This document shows, one piece after another, positions 16,669 to 25,946 of a DNA stretch of 36,527 nt; positions within the stretch are counted from its first letter, which is position 1; each line of letters begins with the position of its first letter. A program made the translations under genes and the position numbers. The stretch is from Gemmatimonadota bacterium (lineage in GTDB: Bacteria > Gemmatimonadota > Gemmatimonadetes > Longimicrobiales > Gaopeijiaceae), in NCBI GenBank assembly GCA_003248075.1, contig QJYK01000169.1:1-36527 (forward strand). Direction: 5' to 3'. The notes beneath the pieces were generated by a model. That model saw only the letters and a program-made list of their open reading frames with translations, was not told the DNA's origin and searched no databases.

Positions 16669-17566
16669 GGGACCCCGCATCCCGTGGCCTGGGATCGCGG
16701 CGCCGCTCACCGCGTTCCCTCCGGGCCTACAGGCGATGGCAGTCTCGGCGCTCTTCTTCTCGGCGATGGCGGCGCTCGCGAAGCTCGCCGGCAAGGGCGT
16801 GCCCCTCTTCGAGATCGTGCTGGCGAGGTCGTTGGTCGTGGGCGTGCTGTCGGGCGCCTCCTTGATCCGCTCCGGCACCCCCCTATGGGGGCGGGAACCG
16901 GGTCTGCTCGTGCTCCGCGGCTTCCTGGGGTTCGCCGCGCTGACGTGCTTCTACTACGCGGTCATCGCGCTGCCGCTGGCCGACGCCACCGTGATCCATT
17001 TCACCAACCCCGTGTTCACCGCCCTCATGGCGGCGGCCCTGCTGCGGGAGCGCATCGGGCTGATCGAGTCCCTTCTGGTGGCCGCCAGCCTCGGCGGGGT
17101 CCTCCTCGTCGCACGACCCGGTTGGCTGGTCGGGGAATCCAGCGGACTGGACCCGGTGGCAGTCGGGGTCGGGCTGGCCGGGGCGATCCTGGCCGCGAGC
17201 GCCTACGTGGCGGTGAGGAGGCTCCGTCAGGAGCCCCCGATGCTCATCGTGTTCTGGTTCGCCCTCGTGTGTACCGTGCTCTCCCTTCCGCTGGTGCTCC
17301 GTGATCCCGTGCTCCCCGGTCCCGGGGCGTCTCTCGTCCTCCTGGGGGTGGGGGTGGCCACGCACCTCGGGCAGTGGTTCGTCACCTGGGGCTTCCGCCT
17401 CGAGCGGGCGGGTCGCGCCTCGGCGGTCGGCTACCTCCAGATCGTCTTCGCCGCGGTGTGGGGGTGGGTGCTCTTCCGCGAGACCCCAGACCTGTGGACG
17501 TGGATCGGGGCCGGTGTGATCGTGGCGAGCACCCTGCTGCTCGTGCGCGTGCACCCGGTGCGCTAG
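16658..17566 (+). CDS. DMT-superfamily (EamA) permease
   Basis: A 302-aa inner-membrane transporter with about ten helices arranged as two EamA repeats. The first repeat has LARSLVVGVLSG, FYYAVIALPLADATVIHFTN and PVFTALMAAALLRERIG. The second has WGFRLERAGRASAVGYLQIVFAAVWGWVLFRE. Family members export amino acids, nucleobases or other metabolites; the substrate is not readable here. The GTG start at 16658 overlaps the cyclophilin gene by 11 bp. An internal ATG at 16736, just before the first helix, is an alternative that would drop a 26-residue Pro-rich leader. Family length fits either. Confidence 0.88.
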   Translation: MDTEGPRIPWPGIAAPLTAFPPGLQAMAVSALFFSAMAALAKLAGKGVPLFEIVLARSLVVGVLSGASLIRSGTPLWGREPGLLVLRGFLGFAALTCFYYAVIALPLADATVIHFTNPVFTALMAAALLRERIGLIESLLVAASLGGVLLVARPGWLVGESSGLDPVAVGVGLAGAILAASAYVAVRRLRQEPPMLIVFWFALVCTVLSLPLVLRDPVLPGPGASLVLLGVGVATHLGQWFVTWGFRLERAGRASAVGYLQIVFAAVWGWVLFRETPDLWTWIGAGVIVASTLLLVRVHPVR

Positions 17567-17653
17567 CGCCGGGAGCCCCGGCTCCGAACCCTGGATGACC
17601 GGGGCGCCGGACGATATCGTGGCGCACGCCCCTGCTTCCGAGGAAGGTGCCCC

Positions 17654-18892
17654 ATGACGCATCGCTTCGTTTTCCTGCTCGCGCTGGCCGCTGCGGTCGC
17701 CTCTCCGGTGTCGGGCCAGGAGCTCGTGCTCGTGAACGCGAAGGTGGTGGACGTCGACGCGGGCTCCGTGCGGCCCGAGGCCACGGTGACTGTGCGCGAC
17801 GGGCACATCGTGTCGATCGAGGCAGGGAGCGGGCCGGCGCTGGCCGGGGCCACGGTGATCGACCTTCGGGGGATGTACCTCGCCCCGGGACTGATCGACG
17901 CGCACGTCCACGTCGGCTCGACCGAGCAGGCGCGGCGCGCCCTCGAGTCCGGCGTGACCACGGTGCGGAGCGCCGGCGTCTCCCACTATGTGGACGTGGG
18001 GATGCGCGAGCTGCAGAGACGCGGCGCCCTGGACCTCCCCGAAATGCGGGCCACCGGATACCACGTGCGGCCCGACCCGGCGCCGGGGCTCTTCCTCGAT
18101 CATCCGGACCTCGCCCCGTTCATGGCGGGGGGCATCCGTGGACCGGAGGCGATCCGTGCGATGGCCGAAGCGATGCTGAACCGTGGCGTCGACTTCCTCA
18201 AGGTGAATGCCACCGAACGGGCGGGGGTGCCGACCACGGACCCGCGCAAGCAGCTGTATTCGGAGGCCGAGCTCAGGGTGCTGGTCGAGACGGGGGCGGC
18301 CAGGGGGATCGGCGTCATGGCCCACGCCCACGGGGACGCGGGAGCCCGGGCCGCCGTGGCGGCCGGGGTACGGAGCATCGAGCACGGAACGTACCTGAGT
18401 CCCCGGACGCTGGCGATGATGGCGGAGCGAGGCACGTTCCTGGTGCCGACCATCGCGATCGTGCGGGATCTGACCATTCCCGGAGGCGACTACGACAACG
18501 CGCTCCTGGCGATCCGCGGAAGGCACATGCTGCCCCGAGTCCGCGAGATGGCACGGAACGCCCATCAGGCAGGCGTTCGGATCGTCGCGGCCACCGACAC
18601 GGGGTACGGGCCCGAGAGCACGACCACGCTGGCCCACGAGCTCATCGAGCTCGTGGACGTCGGGCTGTCGCCCGCCGAGGCGCTCCGCGCCGCCACCACG
18701 ACGGCCGCGGAGCTGCTCGGCGTCGAGGACCACACGGGCCGCATACGGCCCGGTCTGGATGCCGATCTGATCGTGCTCGAGCGCGATCCCCTCGCGGCGA
18801 TCGACGCCGTCCAGGACGTCCTCATGGTGATCTCCGACGGCCGCGTGGTCGTACGTCGGGGAGATTGGCCTGAGGACCGCCCGGTCTCCTGA
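17654..18892 (+). CDS. Secreted metal-dependent amidohydrolase (prolidase-like)
   Basis: A 412-aa amidohydrolase-superfamily enzyme with a signal peptide (residues 1-21, ending SGQ). The binuclear metal site is complete: H84 and H86 in DAHVHVG, K183 in FLKVN (the carboxylated lysine), H224/H226 in HAHG, H244 in EHGT and D315 in ATDTG. Sequence style matches the group of Xaa-Pro dipeptidases and imidazolonepropionase-like proteins common in this lineage. Periplasmic cleavage of prolyl dipeptides or cyclic amides is plausible but not proven. A GGAAGG site precedes ATG 17654. It stands alone between the DMT permease (87 bp upstream) and the tetR control region. Confidence 0.88.
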   Translation: MTHRFVFLLALAAAVASPVSGQELVLVNAKVVDVDAGSVRPEATVTVRDGHIVSIEAGSGPALAGATVIDLRGMYLAPGLIDAHVHVGSTEQARRALESGVTTVRSAGVSHYVDVGMRELQRRGALDLPEMRATGYHVRPDPAPGLFLDHPDLAPFMAGGIRGPEAIRAMAEAMLNRGVDFLKVNATERAGVPTTDPRKQLYSEAELRVLVETGAARGIGVMAHAHGDAGARAAVAAGVRSIEHGTYLSPRTLAMMAERGTFLVPTIAIVRDLTIPGGDYDNALLAIRGRHMLPRVREMARNAHQAGVRIVAATDTGYGPESTTTLAHELIELVDVGLSPAEALRAATTTAAELLGVEDHTGRIRPGLDADLIVLERDPLAAIDAVQDVLMVISDGRVVVRRGDWPEDRPVS

Positions 18893-18895
18893 GGC

Positions 18896-18921
18896 GCCTC
18901 GGATGGCTGCCTCGCCGAGGC
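18896..18921 (+). terminator. Hairpin after the amidohydrolase gene
   Basis: GCCTCGG at 18896-18902 pairs exactly with CCGAGGC at 18915-18921 around a 12-base loop, starting 4 bases after the stop codon. A second small GC hairpin follows, then CATTT. There is no real T run, so this is a weak terminator candidate. Confidence 0.4.
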
Positions 18922-19009
18922 CGACCCGAGCCCCCGGGCGGGCCCTCATTTCCGTCACCCCGCACGCCGAGGTTCCGACCGCCGAACCGGAAAGCACCGT
19001 TTGGAACTA

Positions 19010-19072
19010 AACACTGTTACGCCTCGTAGGGGCGCTGGGATTGACCTGATCATGGGTTCTGTTTACAGTGTT
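19010..19072. promoter_or_regulatory. tetR promoter with paired operator half-sites
   Basis: TTGACC at 19041-19046 and TACAGT at 19064-19069 form a sigma-70-type promoter with a 17-bp spacer. AACACTGT at 19010-19017 and its exact inverse ACAGTGTT at 19065-19072 are 47 bp apart; the second overlaps the -10 box. This fits autorepression by the TetR protein encoded immediately downstream, with the first site perhaps looping or an independent operator. Transcription would begin near 19076, only one or two bases before ATG 19078. Confidence 0.55.
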
Positions 19073-19077
19073 CACCC

Positions 19078-19719
19078 ATGTCTGACCAACGCGACAAGAT
19101 CCTGTCCTGTGCCTGCGAGCTGTACCTGACCGACGGGCTCGACGGCTTCTCCATGCGGAAGCTGGCGAGGCAGGTCGGGGTCACAGCCCCGGCGCTGTAC
19201 CGGCACTACGAGAGCCGTGAGCACGTGCTCACGGACCTGGTGAGGGAGGCGTACCGCGCGTTCAGCGCGGTGCTCTACCGAGCCCTGGAGGGGCGCACAC
19301 CCGTCGACCGCTTTCGGCGCGCCGGTGAGGGTTATCTCGACTTCGCGTTGGGCGAGGAGCGCTGGTACAGCCTTCTGTTCATCCCTGCCGAGCAGATGGG
19401 GATGGCCGAGCTCCCGGCCGACGTGGAGGCGATGGGGTGTGCCATCCATCAGTTCTGGGTCGATCGGGTTCGCGAGTGCATGGACGCGGGCTGCTTCAAG
19501 GCGGGGGACCCGGTCCAGGTGTCGCTCACCATGTGGGCCCACGCGCACGGGCTGATCTCGCTCTACCTGGGAGGCCACTTCCGCATGGACGCGGAGGCCT
19601 TCCGCGTGTTGTTCGAAGAGTCCAGCCTCCGCATGAGCATGGGGCTGGCCACCGATGAGTTCGCTGAAGGGTTGACCGGTCGGGGATCGGCGATCGAGCC
19701 CGCCGGCGTAACGTCATAG
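19078..19719 (+). CDS. TetR/AcrR-family repressor (WHG-type C-terminal domain)
   Basis: A 213-aa one-component regulator. The helix-turn-helix (about 5-50) reads ILSCACELYLTDGLDGFSM, then RKLARQVGVTAPALYRHYESRE, a classic TetR N-terminus. The C-terminal ligand domain has the WHG signature (MWAHAHGLISLYLGGHF). An in-frame stop at 19042-19044 and no earlier start make ATG 19078 the only start. There is no Shine-Dalgarno, and the predicted promoter would give a leaderless message. It is followed 19 bp later by tolC, adaptor and RND genes, so it most likely represses the whole efflux operon including itself and is released by a pump substrate. This is context inference. Confidence 0.93.
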   Translation: MSDQRDKILSCACELYLTDGLDGFSMRKLARQVGVTAPALYRHYESREHVLTDLVREAYRAFSAVLYRALEGRTPVDRFRRAGEGYLDFALGEERWYSLLFIPAEQMGMAELPADVEAMGCAIHQFWVDRVRECMDAGCFKAGDPVQVSLTMWAHAHGLISLYLGGHFRMDAEAFRVLFEESSLRMSMGLATDEFAEGLTGRGSAIEPAGVTS

Positions 19720-19738
19720 ACGACGAGGGGGAGACGGG

Positions 19739-21247
19739 ATGAGGTACCAGGCAACCGGGGCCGGCTCGCGCCCCCGTGGCATGCGGGAGGCGTCGACGAC
19801 CGTCGCACTCTTCCTCGTCGCGCTGGCTGCGCCAGGGGCGCGGGGCGCCTCCGCCCAGGAGGCCGCCGTGGGTCCGCTCACTCTGGACGCTGCCGTGCGG
19901 ACCGCACTCGAGCGCAACCGGGACGTGGAGGCTGCGCGATTCGCGCTGGAGGAGGCGGAGGAGCGGGTTTCCGAGGCGTGGAGCAGCGTGTACCCGTCGC
20001 TCGACTTCGATGCCAGCTACACGCGGAACGTGTCGCCGACCGTGAACTTCCTCCCTGCCCAGATCTTCGATCCCACCGCGGGCCCGGACGACTACATCGG
20101 GGTCCAGTTCGGGGCCGACAACCAGTGGCTTTCGACGATCTCGCTCGAGCAGCCGATCTTCTCGGCCGCGGCCTTCATCGGCGTGGGTGCCGCAGGGCGC
20201 TACCGTAGTCTCCAGGTCGAAACCGTCCGCGGGCTCACGCAGGCGGTGGTGACCCGCGTGCGGGTGGCGTATTACCAGCTCCTCCTCCAGCAGGAACAGC
20301 TGCGGCTCATCGGCAACTCGGTTCGCCGGGTGCGTGAATCGTTGAAGGAGACCCGTGCGCTGAACCGTGCGGGCCTGTCCTCCGACTACGACGTGCTGCG
20401 TCTCGAGGTCGAGCTCGCGAACCTGGAGCCCAACCTGCTCCGCGCCGAGAATGCCGTGCGGCAGGCGCAGCGGCAGATGCGGTTGGAGCTGGACCTGCCC
20501 GACGGGGAGACGGTCGAGGTGCGGGGGGCGCTGGCCTCCATGGATCTGGACGACCTGTCGGCGAACACCGACGAGAACCGCGGCGTGCTCGCGTTCACCG
20601 GATTCCGGGACACCGGGACCGCCGACGAGGCCTTGAGGGTGGCGCAGGAGAGCCGCTCCGACTTGCGCCAGCTCGAGCTGACCGAGTCGCTCCGACGAAC
20701 CGAGATGCGTCTGGAGCAGGTGGAGTATCTGCCTCGCGTGACCTTCTTCGGCAACTACGTGATCGCCGCGCAGGACAACGGGTCTCCAAACTTCTTCGCG
20801 CGTGGGGACGGACAGCGTGCCTATTCGCGGAACATCGGTGTGCGCGTAAGCGTGCCGATCTTCCAGGGCTTCCGCCGTGACGCCCGCATCGACCAGAAGC
20901 GGGCGGCGCTGCGACAGGCAGAGACCCGGACGCGCCTCGCCGTCGACCAGGCACGTCTCCAGGTGGAGAACCTGGTGGAGGAGGTGAACGAGGCGTTGCT
21001 GAGGGCACGAGCCCAACGGCTGGCGGTCAGCCAGGCGCAGAGGGGCTTCGAGATCGCGAGCGCCCAGTACCGCGAGGGCTTGGGCAGCCAGCTCGAGCTC
21101 ACGGATTCCGAGGTGGCGCTGCGACAGAGCGAGTTCAACTACGCGCAGGCCGTATACGACTACCTGGTCGCCGGGGCGCGACTCGACGAGGCGACAGGCC
21201 GCGTGCCGGCGGTCGACCTCGACGGACGTGCCACGGACGGCCTTTGA
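19739..21247 (+). CDS. TolC-family outer-membrane efflux protein
   Basis: A 502-aa outer-membrane channel of the tripartite pump. The signal segment (about 20-40, ending SAQ) is followed by two structural repeats of long coiled-coil helices, each with the TolC phrasing: LTLDAAVRTALERN.DVEAAR, then VTRVRVAYYQLLLQQEQL; and later EQVEYLPRVTFFGNY with VSVPIFQGFRRDARI. Length is normal for the family. ATG 19739 is preceded by a GAGGGGGA site. An in-frame ATG at residue 15 could be the true start if the signal peptide is shorter. Confidence 0.92.
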   Translation: MRYQATGAGSRPRGMREASTTVALFLVALAAPGARGASAQEAAVGPLTLDAAVRTALERNRDVEAARFALEEAEERVSEAWSSVYPSLDFDASYTRNVSPTVNFLPAQIFDPTAGPDDYIGVQFGADNQWLSTISLEQPIFSAAAFIGVGAAGRYRSLQVETVRGLTQAVVTRVRVAYYQLLLQQEQLRLIGNSVRRVRESLKETRALNRAGLSSDYDVLRLEVELANLEPNLLRAENAVRQAQRQMRLELDLPDGETVEVRGALASMDLDDLSANTDENRGVLAFTGFRDTGTADEALRVAQESRSDLRQLELTESLRRTEMRLEQVEYLPRVTFFGNYVIAAQDNGSPNFFARGDGQRAYSRNIGVRVSVPIFQGFRRDARIDQKRAALRQAETRTRLAVDQARLQVENLVEEVNEALLRARAQRLAVSQAQRGFEIASAQYREGLGSQLELTDSEVALRQSEFNYAQAVYDYLVAGARLDEATGRVPAVDLDGRATDGL

Positions 21248-21266
21248 GCACGATAGATCGAAGACC

Positions 21267-22340
21267 ATGGAGACGATGATGAACGGACGCTGGATGCGGG
21301 GTGCGGGGCTGGTGGCTGCGGCCGCGCTGGTGGCGGGGTGCGGAAGCGCCGAGGCCGATGACGCGAGCGGAGAGACGTTCGTTCGCGTCATCAACGTGGA
21401 GGTGGCGGAGGTGGCTCCCCAGCCGTTCACGGAGGACATCAGGCTCACCGCGGTGGCCACCGCCAATCGCGACGTCATGATCGCGGCGGAGGAGAGCGGC
21501 GAGATTCGCGAGATCCTGGCCGAGAAGGGACAGCGCGTTCAGGAGGGGCAGGACATCGCTCGGATCGACGATGCCGTCCTTTCTGCGCAGGTGGAGCAGG
21601 CCAGCGCCCAGGCGGAGCTCGCGCAGCAGACGTGGGAGCGCAGACGACGCCTGTGGGAGGAGGAGAAGGTCGGCTCGGAGATCGCCTACCTCGAGGCGAA
21701 GTTCGCCGCGCGTCAGACTGCCGCGAACCTGCGTGCCCTGGAGGAGCGCCTGGAGAGAACTACGATCCGCGCGCCCTTTTCCGGCGTCTTGGACCAGCGG
21801 CTGATCGAGATCGGGTCGATGGTCGGTCCGGGCCAGGAGGTCGCCCGGCTCGTGGATCTGGATCCCGTGAAGATCCTCGGAGGGGTTCCCGAGCGCTACG
21901 CCGCGGACGTTCGAGTCGGCGCCCAGGCGGAGATCGTTTTCGACGTGCTGCCCGGGAGAGTGATGACGGGCAGGATCTCCTACGTCGGGGCCACCGTGAA
22001 TCCGCAGAACCGGACCTTCCCTGTGGAGGTAGTGATCCCGAACATCGACGGCGTGATCAAGCCCCAGATGGTGGCCAACGTGTCGTTGGCACGCCGTGAG
22101 CTCGCCGAGGCGTTGGTGGTTCCACAGGATGCCCTCGTCCGCGTGGAGGACGGGTACGTGGTCTTCGTGGTGACCGATCGTGGGCAGGGCGAGGTCGCGG
22201 AGGTCCGTTCGGTCCAGCTCGGGCCCAGCCGTCGGAATCAGGTGGTGGTGGAGGGGGGCGTGGAGCCCGGCGATCGCCTGATCGTCGTCGGCCAGAAGTC
22301 GGTGGCCGACGGGGACCGGGTGAGCGTGGTGAACCGGTGA
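21267..22340 (+). CDS. RND efflux periplasmic adaptor (membrane fusion lipoprotein)
   Basis: A 357-aa adaptor linking the RND pump to TolC. The lipobox LVAGC (C25) makes it an inner-membrane-anchored periplasmic lipoprotein. Domain order is typical: a barrel-sandwich half (AEESGEIREILAEKGQRVQEGQDIARID), an alpha-hairpin coiled coil (about residues 98-155), the second lipoyl half (TTIRAPFSGVLDQRLIEIGSMVG), the beta-barrel and the membrane-proximal domain (LVVPQDALVRVEDGYVVFVV). ATG 21267 is 19 bases after the tolC stop. ATG 21276 and 21279 are close alternatives. The upstream extension to 21228 would overlap tolC and is not used. Confidence 0.92.
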   Translation: METMMNGRWMRGAGLVAAAALVAGCGSAEADDASGETFVRVINVEVAEVAPQPFTEDIRLTAVATANRDVMIAAEESGEIREILAEKGQRVQEGQDIARIDDAVLSAQVEQASAQAELAQQTWERRRRLWEEEKVGSEIAYLEAKFAARQTAANLRALEERLERTTIRAPFSGVLDQRLIEIGSMVGPGQEVARLVDLDPVKILGGVPERYAADVRVGAQAEIVFDVLPGRVMTGRISYVGATVNPQNRTFPVEVVIPNIDGVIKPQMVANVSLARRELAEALVVPQDALVRVEDGYVVFVVTDRGQGEVAEVRSVQLGPSRRNQVVVEGGVEPGDRLIVVGQKSVADGDRVSVVNR

Positions 22341-22374
22341 CGACCCGCCGGGTCGCGAGCGGAGAGCAGGGACG

Positions 22375-25300
22375 ATGAGCCAGACGAACGACGGTCGCTC
22401 CACCGGAGACGGACGCAGGGACTTCCGCTTCCTGGAGCGCTTCAAGGAATTCGGGGCGACGAGCTTCGCGGTCGAGCACAGGACCAGCATGCTCGTCATG
22501 CTCGCGATCATCGCGATCATGGGGGCTCTCGCCTACCGGTCGACGCCGAAGGAATCCTTCCCGGAGATCGCGATCCCCATCGTAGCGGTGAACACGATCT
22601 ATGCAGGCGTGTCTCCGGCGGATGTGGAAAGCCAGGTCACCCGGGTGCTCGAGGACGAGCTTTCGACGATCTCGGAGCTCGACGAGCTGACGTCGACGTC
22701 GGTGGAGGGCTACTCGAGCATCGCGGTCCAGTTCACGACCTCGGTGAACCTGGAGGACGCCCTGCAGAAGGTGCGCGAGAAGGTGGATCTCGCGAAGGCC
22801 AAGCTCCCGGACGACGCGGAAGAGCCATCGATCGTGGAGTTCAATTTCTCCGAGGTTCCGATCATGCAGGTGAACCTCTCGGGCGAATACGGCCTGGTCC
22901 GGCTGAAGGAGCTCGGAGAGGACCTGCAGGACCGCATCGAGCAAATTCCCTCGGTGCTGCGCGCCGACCTGCGCGGGGGCCTCGAGCGCGAGGTCAAGGT
23001 CGACGTGGACCTGGCCAAGCTGCAGTTCTACGGATTGGGCCTCGACGACGTGGTCGACGCCGTCCGCAACGAGAACGTCAACATCCCGGGTGGTGCCATC
23101 GACGTCGGCGACACCAAGTACCTGGTGCGCGTCGACGGCGAGTTCGAGGACCCGTCGATCATCGAGGATCTGGTGGTCACGGCCAAGGCGGGTCGTCCCA
23201 TCTACGTACGCGACGTCGCGACCGTCGACTTCGGCTTCGCGGAGCGCGCGTCGTATGCGCGCATGAATGGGAATGCGGTGGTCACGCTGGACGTGGTGAA
23301 GAGATCCGGCCGCAACATCATCGAGACGTCGCAGGCTGTCCGCCGCGTCATCGCCGAGATGGAGCCGTCCTTCCCGCCCACGACGGCGGTGAGCGTGACG
23401 GGTGACATGTCGGAGGACATCGAGATGATGGTCTCGAGCCTCGAGAACAACATCCTCTCGGGCCTCATCCTCATCGTGGCCATCCTGCTCTTCTTCCTGG
23501 GCGCGGCCAACTCGATGTTCGTCGGGATCTCGATCCCTGCTTCGATGTTCCTCAGCTTCATGATCCTGAAGCTCACGGGGGCGTCGATGAACATGGTCGT
23601 GCTGTTCAGCCTCATCCTCGCGTTGGGGATGTTGGTGGACAACGCGATCGTCGTGGTGGAGAACATCTACCGGTACCTGGAGGAGGGATGGGACCGCACC
23701 CTGGCCGCCAAGAAGGCGACCGGGGAGGTCGCGGTGCCGGTGATCGCTGCGACGGCGACCACGTTGGCCGCATTTGCGCCGCTGATGTTCTGGCCGGGTC
23801 AGATCGGCGAGTTCATGAAATTCCTCCCCATGACGCTCATCATCACGCTGTCGAGCTCCCTCTTCGTGGCGCTCGTGATCGTGCCGACGCTGTGCGCGAT
23901 GTTCATGAAGCTGGATGGCACACCGTCCCGGCCGGTGCGTCCCGCCATGCGCACGCTGATCCTCGCCCTCGGCGCGCTGGTGTTCCTCGTCATCGCGGCG
24001 CGCAACGTCTTGTCGGCTGTTCTCCTGACCGTGACGTTCGCCGGGCTGTGGACCCTGCACCGGCACGTCCTTGCTGGCGCGGCCCGTGGTTTCCAGGAGC
24101 GCGTGCTCCCGGGCATCGTGGACGTGTACGAGAGGGGTCTCCGGTGGGCGCTCGACCATCGCCTCGTGATGCTCGGGGGCACGGGGCTGGCCTTCGTCGT
24201 GACCGTGGCCGCGTTCGGAGCGTTCAACTCCGGGGTCGAGTTCTTTCCCGAGAACATGCCACCGAAGCAGATCACGGTGGATGTGGAAGCTCCCGTGGGC
24301 ACTCGGGTTGCGTTCACCGATTCGGTCGTCCGTCGCATCGAGGGCGAGCTGCCCTCGGTGGAGGGACGTGAGGACTGGGAATCGGTCGTGAGCACGGTCG
24401 GGACCGCGGGCAGCGCCAACTTCATGGACCAGGGTCCGTCCGGTCCGGAGATGGGCCGCGTCACGATCAGCCTGGTCGACTTCCAGGACCGGTCCCGGGA
24501 CGCGTTCCTGACGCTCTCCGAGATGCAGGAGCGCGTCGGTGCGGACATCGCGGGTGTGACCATCACCGTGGACAAGCCCGCGGAAGGGGCTCCCCAGGGG
24601 AAGCCCGTCAACCTCGAGATCATCGGAGAGGATCCGACCCGGCTGCAGGCGCTCTCCGAGGAGGTGCTGGACCTCCTGGAGAACGCTCCGGTGTACCGCC
24701 GGTTGGTCGGCCTCGAGAGCAACCTGAACGAGGCGCGGCCGGAGCTGTCGGTCCACGTGGACCGTGAGAAGGCGGCGCTGTACGACCTGAACACGTCGAA
24801 GGTCGGTGGGGCCATTCGCGGAGCCATCAACGGCATCGAGGCCGCCAAGTACCGCACGGGCAATGACGAGTACGACATCGTGGTGCGACTCGCCGAGCCG
24901 TACCGGCAGGAATTGGAGGGCCTTCGGGAACTGACCGTGATGGCCGAGGGGGGGATCCAGGTCCCCCTCGTGTCCGTGGCCGACTGGTCCGTCCAGGAGG
25001 GCTTCGGCTCGATCCGAAGGAAGGACCAGGTCCGTATGGCCACGATCACGTCGGACGTGGCGGCGGGCAACAACTCCAATGCGGTCCTGCGGGAGGTGCA
25101 GGAGACCCTGCGACCCTTCGAGGAAAGCCTGCCCGCAGGTTACTCGATGCGGTATACCGGCCAATCGCAGGACCAGGCCGAGGCGCAGTCCTTCCTGATC
25201 GGTGCGTTCCTGACTGCGCTCATGCTGATCGCGTTCATCCTGATCAGCCAGTTCAATTCGGTGGTGAAGCCGTTCATCATCCTGACGTCGGTGCTCATGT

Positions 25301-25935
25301 CAACGATCGGTGTGCTCCTGGGACTGATGATCTTCCGCATGCCGTTCGGGATCATCATGACCGGGGTGGGCATCATCTCCCTGGCGGGGATCGTGGTGAA
25401 CAACGCGATCATCCTCATCGACTACATCGACATCCTCCGGGAGCGTGACGGGATGAACCGTCGCGAGGCGCTCGTGCAGGGGGGGCGGACGCGCTTCCGG
25501 CCCGTGGTGCTCACGGCCACGACCACGGCACTCGGGCTGGTGCCCCTGGCCATCGGTCTGAACTTCGACTTCTTCGGTCTGTACCGCTCGCTCTCACCCG
25601 ATCTTTTCTGGGGTGGCGAGCAGGCGGCGTGGTGGGGACCGATGGCAGTGGCCGTCATCGTGGGGATCCTGTTCGCCACCTTCCTCACGCTGGTGCTCGT
25701 GCCCGTCATGTACTCGCTGGTGGACGACGTCGGCAAGTTCTTCCGGACCCACTTCGGACGCCTGGACGAGGAGGCGGCTGAGACGCCGGCCCCGCTGGGA
25801 CCTTCCGAGCTCGGCGAGGGTGAATTCGTGGTGGACCCGCTCCCCGAACCCGAGGTCGTCGGCGCGCGTCGGGCCCGGGAAGGGTTGCGACGGGGGACTC
25901 CGCGGGGACTCGTGCCCCGACCCGAGACGAGCTGA
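22375..25935 (+). CDS. RND-family efflux permease (HAE-type, long form)
   Basis: A 1186-aa inner-membrane proton-driven pump subunit of the AcrB superfamily, longer than the usual 1,030-1,050 aa. TM1 is followed by a porter domain with AIPIVAVNTIYAGVSPADVE. The TM4 motif GMLVDNAIVVVEN has D422 and N423, so the second of the two AcrB aspartates (D407/D408) is Asn, a known variant. After TM6 an insertion at about 526-566 contains two extra hydrophobic stretches before TM7. Another family-specific insert occurs near the C-terminus (GLNFDFFGLYRSL), giving a tail after the last helix that ends acidic then Arg-rich. The gene is third of the operon, 34 bp after the adaptor. Confidence 0.93.
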   Translation: MSQTNDGRSTGDGRRDFRFLERFKEFGATSFAVEHRTSMLVMLAIIAIMGALAYRSTPKESFPEIAIPIVAVNTIYAGVSPADVESQVTRVLEDELSTISELDELTSTSVEGYSSIAVQFTTSVNLEDALQKVREKVDLAKAKLPDDAEEPSIVEFNFSEVPIMQVNLSGEYGLVRLKELGEDLQDRIEQIPSVLRADLRGGLEREVKVDVDLAKLQFYGLGLDDVVDAVRNENVNIPGGAIDVGDTKYLVRVDGEFEDPSIIEDLVVTAKAGRPIYVRDVATVDFGFAERASYARMNGNAVVTLDVVKRSGRNIIETSQAVRRVIAEMEPSFPPTTAVSVTGDMSEDIEMMVSSLENNILSGLILIVAILLFFLGAANSMFVGISIPASMFLSFMILKLTGASMNMVVLFSLILALGMLVDNAIVVVENIYRYLEEGWDRTLAAKKATGEVAVPVIAATATTLAAFAPLMFWPGQIGEFMKFLPMTLIITLSSSLFVALVIVPTLCAMFMKLDGTPSRPVRPAMRTLILALGALVFLVIAARNVLSAVLLTVTFAGLWTLHRHVLAGAARGFQERVLPGIVDVYERGLRWALDHRLVMLGGTGLAFVVTVAAFGAFNSGVEFFPENMPPKQITVDVEAPVGTRVAFTDSVVRRIEGELPSVEGREDWESVVSTVGTAGSANFMDQGPSGPEMGRVTISLVDFQDRSRDAFLTLSEMQERVGADIAGVTITVDKPAEGAPQGKPVNLEIIGEDPTRLQALSEEVLDLLENAPVYRRLVGLESNLNEARPELSVHVDREKAALYDLNTSKVGGAIRGAINGIEAAKYRTGNDEYDIVVRLAEPYRQELEGLRELTVMAEGGIQVPLVSVADWSVQEGFGSIRRKDQVRMATITSDVAAGNNSNAVLREVQETLRPFEESLPAGYSMRYTGQSQDQAEAQSFLIGAFLTALMLIAFILISQFNSVVKPFIILTSVLMSTIGVLLGLMIFRMPFGIIMTGVGIISLAGIVVNNAIILIDYIDILRERDGMNRREALVQGGRTRFRPVVLTATTTALGLVPLAIGLNFDFFGLYRSLSPDLFWGGEQAAWWGPMAVAVIVGILFATFLTLVLVPVMYSLVDDVGKFFRTHFGRLDEEAAETPAPLGPSELGEGEFVVDPLPEPEVVGARRAREGLRRGTPRGLVPRPETS

Positions 25936-25946
25936 GGGGGAGGAGG

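Noticed and set aside
17567-17653. Terminator after the DMT permease
   Set aside because: The GGAGCC/GGCTCC inverted repeat leaves a loop of only two bases and there is no T run.
19526-21478. A 650-codon minus-strand frame across tetR and tolC
   Set aside because: Shadow of two clear plus-strand genes; no recognisable protein.
22057-25164. A 1035-codon open frame on the minus strand
   Set aside because: It is antisense to the adaptor and RND genes, is full of His, Arg, Asp and Glu from high-GC codon shadows, and has no domain. The plus-strand genes are unmistakable.
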